DNA from: Asterias rubens
Taxonomy: Eukaryota > Echinodermata > Asteroidea > Forcipulatida > Asteriidae
Reading direction: 5' to 3'
Length of the DNA stretch: 64,000 nucleotides
NCBI RefSeq assembly: GCF_902459465.1
Contig: NC_047073.1
Location: 8,123,036-8,187,035, forward strand
A program made the position numbers and the translations under genes. This document shows, one piece after another, positions 57,201 through 64,000 of the stretch (within the stretch, counting starts at the first letter, position 1; the number at the start of each line of letters is the position of its first letter). The notes under the pieces were generated by a model that did no database searches, was not told the origin of the DNA, and saw only the letters and a program-made list of their open reading frames with translations.

Positions 57201-60200
57201 TGTATACATGGTATAGGCGATCTCTCACACAAAACTAAAAAATCAATAAAATATCAATTGTTTCACAGGAACACGTTGCCTTGGATCGGTAGAGTTGGTC
57301 TTTGAAAAGCGTTTGTAACCGTCTGTTATAAAATGCATAACCCCAATGTGTGGTTAGAAAGATGATTTAAAAGTAGAATACAATGATCCACTTGAATTTG
57401 CCTTGAAATTGCGTGGGTTTCCTTTTACTTTGCGATCTAACACGGTCGGCCATTTATTGGCAGTCAAAAATTTGGCTCCCAAAAATGGTCGACGAGGTCA
57501 AAGGAAAACCATGCAATTTCGAGTGATTCTACTTTTAACATCATATGCATTTTACAACAAACGGTTACAAACGCTTTTCAAAGACCAACTCAACCGATCC
57601 AAGGCAATGTGTTTCTTTAAGTTTCTTAATTATTGTTCGCCAATTTTGTTTAAACCTGCTTTACTAGGCTTCTTGATTCAATGTATTGTTCTAGATACAA
57701 AATCTGTTATACAAATGTTGTGTTGGGTGGTTAAGTAAAACAAAGAATGCAAAAACAAATACATTTAAATGGGAAGTTTTTCACTCACTGCCATATGGCA
57801 AGATGATGTTCCACTTATGAGAGCTAACCGTGATGTCATTGTGACATCATCATTTGACATTCCGCAGCAAGATACATCAGCACCAAGCACACCTGTTAAA
57901 CAAAAGGGACAATAACTGGTTAACCTGTTAACCATAAGAAAATATGTTGAAATCTGTGGTTCAAAAATTTCCCTGGAGCCAACAGTAAAAAAAGAGACCT
58001 CTACTGGTCCCAATTATTAGCTACACTGTACCTCTGGGATTTACACTTGTGGTAGCCACAAAACATAGCTAATCGAAAGTTGCAGTGTTTTCGCTTAACA
58101 CTCTGGGTGAATTGAGGACAGCTCTGTCGTCTGCTGAATTGGAACAGTTTAATTATTTTGCACAGAGCCAACGCTGATGGTTGTTACTGATGTCGTACTG
58201 AACTTGTCCCACGCCATCTCGTCATTGTACGCCTGCAACCGGGAAACTGCGTCATTACATTCGAGCCTCCACCAGACACGAATTTCACAAGATGGCTAAC
58301 AAAATGCTCTTGTGTAAGTTTTACTTACACTTGTAAGCTAATTTAAACGTACCCATAGTTTGGATGATTCTACAGCTGTGATGGAATGTCTTTTACATAC
58401 CTAGACCTCCAGCATGGGCATCAATAATGGAGCTACCTACAGGCGTTCCCCGCAGGAGGCCAAGTTCTGCTGCAGCCTGATTGGTCAGCCCAGAACCAAC
58501 GGGCTCCCCTGGCGACAAGACAGTAGCACCTGTAATTTCGAAAGAAAGAACAAATCCTTAATAACGTCGGTCCTTAAAAGCAATGTATACCTTTATTTTT
58601 GGAACAGTTTGATTGTTCTAATCCTATGTACATGTAGGTATTATATACAATAAAACTTACCTGAGAAAAATTTCATTTCTGAAGGTTGTAACATTTTTGA
58701 GATAGTGCTGAAAATCTGGAGCGAAAAATCCTTACCGATTTTAGCGTAATTATTTTCCTTGAGATCCCCAAGACCAATTTCTTCCCAGAAGGAATCACTC
58801 CATTCACTCCTCCCGGTCTGATCAGCTTGGTACGTCCATTTACAAACCACTGAGCAAAGAGATCTATCCATTGGCAAGTAAAATATTAAGGGCAAACATT
58901 CTTTTAAATTTTTAAAGGAAATATTACACGGTCAAACTTTAAGGATTGTGCACATTGTAGGTTCTTTGTGTTTTGTTAAAGAACACAGTGCTCGAGGGCT
59001 CGAGGTTGGCAGAACTATCCACAAGACTGCAGGATTTGTAGATCAACATTTTTACTTCACTAGGTATTCATATATTCCACTGGTATGATCGGATAGGGAA
59101 TAAAAGGTACGTTGAAAGCCGGCAGGGTCGGCGGCCGTGTGATAAAGGTTCGGGCCTATCGCACGGCAACGACCCTGCAAGGTTTAAAACAAACGTTGAA
59201 GAACGAGTCACTACTCTTTTATTCCCATTCATAAATGCCCTTTTGTTAAAAACATAAACAAATACAGTTATAGACACTTTAACAATTGCGAATTCGAGGT
59301 TTGAAATATTTTTTTCCAAAACTTTCTAGAATCTGGTTGTGTTATGCGCGCGCACTTAGATTACGCGCTGATAGCTATGATTTGCGCGTTCCGCGTGATA
59401 ATCTTGTGTGCCAGACACGCGGAAGCCAGCTCAGTGTGCATAAACAGAGCTCCAGTGTGCATTAACAAAAGGTTTATGCACACCCACGTGATGCGCTCTC
59501 CACTAATATGAGTAGAGAAACTGTCTGGGGTATTTACGAATATGTGATAACTACCTCAAGGGACTATAATGTCCCAGGGGTCTAGTGCAAACTCTGTGTA
59601 GTTTCTAGTAGAAATATTTGTACTTTAAAAGTTTACTTAATGAAATCCTCTTTTTCATCACCTCGATAGTGTTCCAGTTGACCTCCACGTCAAGTAGTCT
59701 GGCAGATCAAAGAAATGGGCAGCTCTGTCCCAACACTTAGCTTTGAGATTCTGGGATGCGAAGAAATTGAATGGAGTCGGTGAGTACCTTTAGATCTAGT
59801 ACACAGAATTCTGCACTTATTTGTAGCTGGTTATTCACACTCTTGTCTTGTGCACGATTTTCAGCTTAGCAACTTTCATGCGAACCCATTGGTCTATACC
59901 CCTGGGATTAGCAGGAAAACAGATCTCAAAGTCGAAACAGATAACCAGCCAAATATCTACTGTTTTTGACTAAGCAGAAAAATTTGCTCAACAGCTTTAT
60001 AGAATTGGCACCACAAGTGTAGTGAAATTAGTTGCCATTGGGTGCATGGCTGTCTTCTGGATCTGCTCATTGGCTCAAAACATGTAGTGAGCAGACAAAC
60101 TTTCTCATCACCATTTCTCTACAAAACAGCCTTACAGAATTGGGTCACGACTGTGAAGTAAAAATCTGCTCACCTTTGGGGAACAGGTTGGCTCAGTGGT

Positions 60201-60823
60201 TCCTTTCCCTGCCTTTCACCCCTGTGGACCCTGGTTCGAATGCCACTTAGACAAAAGTCTGGCATTGGATTTTCAGTCTTCACCTGGGCCCAATTACATG
60301 GCTCTGCTTATTGTAAGCACAGAATCAGCGCTTAAGGAAGCAGGGAATTCTGTGCTTACGGCAAGCGTATTTCACGGGTTAGCGACGAATTTTGGCTTCA
60401 GCGCGTGCGTACTCCACGTTACTAGGCATTTTGCGCTTACAAGGCTAGCGCAGAAATTCGGCGCTTGCACGTAAGCGTGATCGTAAGTGCAGAAATCGGC
60501 GGTAAGCAGAGCCATGAAATTGGGCCCTGATTGCGTGGGTTTTTCCCCTTGGTGCTTTCCTCTCACATCTAAAACGTAAAATATCTTCTTGTTTCCTATT
60601 AATCCTGTAATTGGCGCTTATTGGGCTGATGAATGTGTAATCACATACAAATATAACAAATAAACAAAAACCTGTTTCAACCACAACAGTTTAGGAGGTT
60701 GCATTTCCAGTGATATTGTCCCTCCCACATAGTGCAGTACGTCATGCTTTGTCAGATTGATCTCAGCGGCCTGCTCTGACGCTCTGTGATCCATCCACAT
60801 AACTATATTCCTTTGATTATCTC
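51249..60823 (-). CDS. FGGY: FGGY-family carbohydrate kinase (D-ribulokinase type), last 11 exons
   Basis: Exons in transcript order: 60823-60672, 59750-59662, 58863-58736, 58529-58401, 57892-57789, 56931-56762, 55725-55569, 54796-54722, 54293-54173, 51752-51658, 51395-51249; all joins keep frame and the stop is TGA. It reads as animal FGGY along its length: [140 protein letters not shown] and CGGLSKN belong to the ATP-binding half. Human FGGY and its yeast relative phosphorylate D-ribulose, a cytosolic metabolite-repair step. The N-terminal ~110 residues, with the first phosphate-binding loop, lie beyond the window. The donor of the first listed exon (GTTTTT) is weak. Confidence 0.93.
52502..52815. 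repeat. Three-copy tandem repeat, about 100-115 bp
   Basis: GGGAGTGCTGTGCAGATTTT recurs near 52502, 52618 and 52713, each with ACTGTAAYATTGGTGTT-type text before it. In an FGGY intron. The stretch 51800-52500 holds nothing recognisable. Confidence 0.75.
53164..53560 (-). repeat. F2 repeat copy, minus orientation
   Basis: TTAAAGACACTGGACAATAT to AATAGTGTCCACTGCCTTTA with a perfect central palindrome near 53355-53402. Confidence 0.75.
53590..54000. repeat. About 170-bp tandem repeat, 2.4 copies
   Basis: GATTTATTGAGAA near 53605, 53777 and 53967, each followed by TTTGTAAGTTTGG or TTTGTGAGTGTCC. AATCTGCCATRCCRGCAYGG repeats in the first two. In an FGGY intron. Confidence 0.75.
54880..55560. repeat. 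Degenerate GGTCAGGTCAGT simple-repeat tract
   Basis: Loose runs of GGTCA and CAGGTC in the FGGY intron between exons ending at 55569 and starting at 54796, broken at about 55010-55180 by a small foldback (GGATTAATCCTA, AGTTAGGACGAG). About fifteen exact AGGTCA hexamers can be counted by eye. Confidence 0.75.
55965..56150 (-). mobile_element. tRNA-derived SINE-like unit
   Basis: On the minus strand it has a B-box region near 56045-56070 and TAGTCTAGTTGGTAAGACAC. Its end is ACACCGATGTGTGTTAACAC. Relative of 14110-14380. Confidence 0.6.
56985..57130 (+). mobile_element. tRNA-derived SINE-like unit (type S6)
   Basis: GGTTTGAGTCCCGGTCAGGA (B box) and CTTGATCAAGGCACTTAACC. Relative of 31585-31740. 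Confidence 0.6.
57266..57620. repeat. Foldback family F1, full copy
   Basis: AGGAACACGTTGCCTTGGAT to ATCCAAGGCAATGTGTTTCT, with arms also matching AAAGCGTTTGTAACCG against GGTTACAAACGCTTTT. The clearest full-length member. Confidence 0.8.
59041..59565 (-). mobile_element. Non-autonomous element F3, diverged minus-strand copy
   Basis: The reverse complement begins near ATTCGTAAATACCCCAGACA and has GTGGAGAGCGCATCACGTGG, matching the 5' parts of 4546 and 35208. The inner part differs (extra GC-rich palindromic text near 59340-59410). Confidence 0.6.
60286..60528. repeat. Foldback family F6, full copy
   Basis: GGGCCCAATTACATGGCTCT left and AGAGCCATGAAATTGGGCCC right, with internal inverted AGCGCAGAA/GCGCTTA text. 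In the FGGY intron before the exon ending at 59750. Confidence 0.75.
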
Positions 60824-61000
60824 CTGAAAGATAGAACACCAAAAAAAAAAAAAATTAAAATGTTACTTGAACTACCAAGAATAGTAGTGTAGCGGTAGAG
60901 GAGGCCTTTATGGCAAAACAGACTTACTAAAACATTTTGGTTTCTTATATGAAATCATATCTGGGTAACTTGAGGGTGTTTTTCCATTTTGCAAAATATT

Positions 61001-61030
61001 CAATTCAATTCAATTCAATTCAATTCAATT
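61001..61030. repeat. (CAATT)n tail of the LINE
   Basis: Six CAATT units at the 3' end of the element, the short-repeat tail expected of CR1/L2-type retrotransposons in place of poly-A. Confidence 0.85.
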
Positions 61031-63990
61031 TTATTTGCCCACCATGTAGGAAACTCTGTATGAATACATGCAATACAGAAAGAAAAATAAATAACACACA
61101 ATCATAAATAAACTACTGGAAATATTAATTAATCAGAAAACAACATTACTAATAAACCACAACTTAATTATACTGAAAACTACATCTAAGCAGAAAGTAA
61201 ACAAAGTAGTTAAACACAGTTGAGTAGACGGACGGAGTATGGGATGAAGGAGTTGAGGTACCTGTTTGTTTTGCACCTAAGTGACTGCCATCTCCTACCA
61301 CTTCTAAGTTTGATGATGAATTTGTTTAATGGATGGTTGGTGTTACATACAACAGCCTCTGCTTTAGCTAGAACCTTATCTTTGCAAGTTTCATCAAGAT
61401 CGATGTCTATCCCTAGGATGTTTGATGCTTGTTTCACATCCCGTTTCATTTTACCAGTATCTTGTTTTCTTGCTCCATTGTACCAAACCACACAATCATT
61501 AGTAATAGCACTTTCAATAACAGATGAGTAAAACAGAATCATAATTTCCTTGTCTACATGAAAATAATTCAATTTACGCCAAAAAATACATTATCCGACA
61601 GCCCTTTGTGATGAGCGCTGAGCAATGGTTACTCCAATTCAATTGATTGTCGATTATTGTACCCAGATATTTGTAACAGTTTTTTGCACATAATTTTGCA
61701 CAATGTCAATATCCTGTCCAATGAGGGTAATACTATTTGCTGAAGGTTCACCTCTCTTAATATGCCTGAAATCAAACACAATTTCTTTTATTTTTTGAGG
61801 ATTCAGTATGAGAAAGTTATCATTACACCACTGGCTAAAGTTCTGTATCGTTTTCCTATATTCCCCCTCCTGCTGGTTGTTTATGAGTCCAAGAATCACT
61901 GTGTCATCTGCATATTTGAAAATTTTCACTGAACTGAGGTTAGATGTACATTCATTTGTGTAAATGATAAACAATATGGGTGAAATGACACAGCCCTGAG
62001 GTGAACCAGTGTTACAAACTATAGGGTCGGAAAGAATGTTGTTGACTTTAACCTTTTGGACTCTTGCTGAGAGAAAGTCCCTTATCCAGAGAATTAAAGA
62101 TGGTTTTACGCCTAAGTGTTTGAGTTTCTCCAGTAACAAAGTTGGTTGTATCGTGTTGAAAGCCGATGAGAAGTCAATAAACAGAGCCCTTGCATAGCAC
62201 TGCTGTTTGTCCAAATGTTGGTAAATTTCGTGCGTGAAACTCAGAACAGCATCCTGGACTGATTTATTTGGCTGGTATGCAAACTGGTAGATGTCGAGTT
62301 TCTCCTGAATAGGCTGGATGAGGTTATGTAGAATAATCTTCTCCAAGCATTTCATCACCACAGATGTAATTGCTACAGGGCGGTAGTCGTTGTTCTCCGA
62401 CGCACGGGTTTTTTTAGCGACTGGTGTTATGAGGGCTGTTTTCCAGCATAGTGGCAATGCTTGTTGATCAACCGACATCTGAAACAACTCTCTATATGGA
62501 GTTGCGAGTTGCACAGCATTTGAGAGTTCTTCCCCGTGTTTCATCAGGTCCAGTAGCTTTATTTGGGTTGATTAATTTGAACTGTTTGACGACATCCCTC
62601 TCCTCAATCGAAATTGGCGTGTCGTCCATTTGGCGTAAATCATCACTAATCAGATCAAGTGTAGTCGACATGTCGATATTGTCAAATCTGCAATAGAACT
62701 CGTTTAAGTCGTCAGCTTTCTGTTTTGAATCATCAATGTTTTGAAACCCCTTATTCTTTGGCGTTTTATAGTCTGTTATCATTTCCAAGCACCTCCATGC
62801 TCCTTTGGGGTTATTGTTTTGGAAACAGTGTTCAAGTTTTTGACGATACTTTACTTTGGCAAGTCTAACCTCTCGTCTAAAGATCCGATTAAGATCCTTA
62901 ACCTTTGCATGATCCCCAGCTCTGTGTGCTTGTTTTCTTTCTTGCAGAATAAGTTTGACTTCCTTGGTCAGCCAAGACTTATTGTTGGGGTATTCTGTAA
63001 TAGTTTTCGTTGCAATGTGCTGACTTTCACAAAAACGGACATAGCAATTTACCACATCAGTTTGTACGTAGATATCTCCACCTGAACTCAAAAGTACATC
63101 CCAGTCAGTGATTTCAAAGGCCGTTTGGAGTCTGTCCACAGATTCGGTGTTCCACAGTTGAACTGTTCTCTTGATCTGCTTTTCCCTTTTCAGTTGCTGC
63201 TTGTACTTTGGCAGTAGATGAATAACCTGGTGATCTGAGTTACCAAGACTTGGTCGTATAACTGCTTTATATGCTTCCTGTATTGAACAATAGCACCGAT
63301 CTAAAATGTTTTCCCCTCGTGTTGGTCTATTGATGAATTGGTGGTAATGTGGTAAGCACCGATCAAGGAGACAATGATTAAGATCTCCCAAAACAATTGT
63401 TGGTGAAAGTGGAGATTGATTTTCCAACTGATGTACCTGATCATGTATCACGTTTGCTGCTAGTTCTGCATCTGCATCAGGGGGCACGTATACCAGACAA
63501 ACATGAACTTGTGGAAATTCTCGCGGGAGGTAGAATGGGCGGAATGAAATGCAAAGAAGTTTGATATTTGCACTACAGAATGACGACCTCAACGTAAAGT
63601 TATTGCACCATAGTTTGTTGATGTAAACACACAAGCCTCCACCTTTAGTTTTACATGTATCCTCGTAGGATCGATCCTGTCTAACCGCAACAAAACCAGG
63701 AATGTCGATCAGGTTAGTAGGGGTGTCTTTATTTAGCCATGTTTCTGTAATGCAAATTATCCCAGAGTTGCGATATTCTTTTTCATACCTCACGTTACCC
63801 CGTAGTTCATCCATTTTGTTATTGATCGATCTGGCATTGCTGAGCGTAATGGCAGGAAGCGGTGGACGAAGACCCCTCTTCCGTACCGTTGTCGTATTCC
63901 CCCTCTCCTGCCTCGACGATGTTTATGTTTTGGTGGTTCATCCCCTTTCAGGGGACCCAGTCTGGCAGATTGGTAGGTTTAATCTTCGAG
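61001..63990 (-). mobile_element. Non-LTR retrotransposon (CR1/L2-like), frameshifted
   Basis: Minus strand, 5' to 3': a basic stretch and SNARSINNKMDELR near 63840-63800; an endonuclease domain (ICITETWLNKD, VLGDLN, ILDRCY, LGNSDHQVI) from about 63810 to 63200; a linker (KAWRCLEMI-like region); then reverse transcriptase with NPNKATGPDE, DYRPVAITSV, LFIDFSSAFNT, GSPQGCVISPILF and YADDTVILG, down to about 61655; then the thumb and C-terminus (RSGRRWQSLRCKTNRYLNSF) ending near 61210. Frame breaks near 63870, 62510 and 61600-61650 separate the pieces, so this copy is dead. The 3' end is a (CAATT)n tail on the plus strand (61001-61030). The 5' end may lie outside. It sits in a probable upstream intron of FGGY. 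Confidence 0.88.
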
Positions 63991-64000
63991 AGAGACTCAT

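Overview
This is a eukaryotic nuclear window, AT-rich, intron-rich and crowded with repeats. Gene content (GCNT, cathepsin D, ZAR1, FGGY and a multi-TSR surface protein), GT-AG introns of 0.3-3 kb and the repeat style point to an invertebrate deuterostome. My best guess is an echinoderm, perhaps a sea star. That guess rests on overall impression, not on a diagnostic marker.

Layout. 644-2062 (+): a single-exon-coding core-2/I-branching N-acetylglucosaminyltransferase (GT14). 2729-12886 (+): a complete nine-exon cathepsin D-type aspartic protease of 407 aa, with both DTG/DTG motifs. About 13.68-22.27 kb and 23.13-29.46 kb: two diverged copies of a tandem segmental duplication, each carrying one three-exon ZAR1-like gene on the minus strand (149 and 150 aa). 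30235-49263 (+): a 20-exon gene encoding a signal peptide, 16 thrombospondin type-1 repeats (one phase 1-1 exon each), one fibronectin-III-like domain split over two exons, and a C-terminal exon that looks like a GPI-anchor signal (1094 aa). 51249-60823 (-): the last 11 coding exons of an FGGY-family carbohydrate (D-ribulose) kinase; its N-terminal exons lie beyond the window. 61001 to about 63.99 kb (-): a frameshifted non-LTR retrotransposon (CR1/L2 type), upstream of the first visible FGGY exon.

The genes do not form a pathway or operon; this is an ordinary stretch of animal chromosome. Introns and intergenic DNA are filled with several foldback (MITE-like) families, tRNA-derived SINE-like units, LINE 3' fragments and local tandem repeats.

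Most interesting: (1) the ZAR1-like pair, where a +1 and a +5 bp difference in two separate exons cancel and shift an intron phase from 0 to 1; (2) the GPI-type 16-TSR protein; (3) a 144-bp tandem array that copied the 5' half of a TSR exon with its splice acceptor about five times; (4) a freshly duplicated, dying TSR exon; (5) a 69-bp tandem array of tRNA-like units. All exon models were derived by hand from reading frame, GT/AG sites and family similarity; no transcript data were available.
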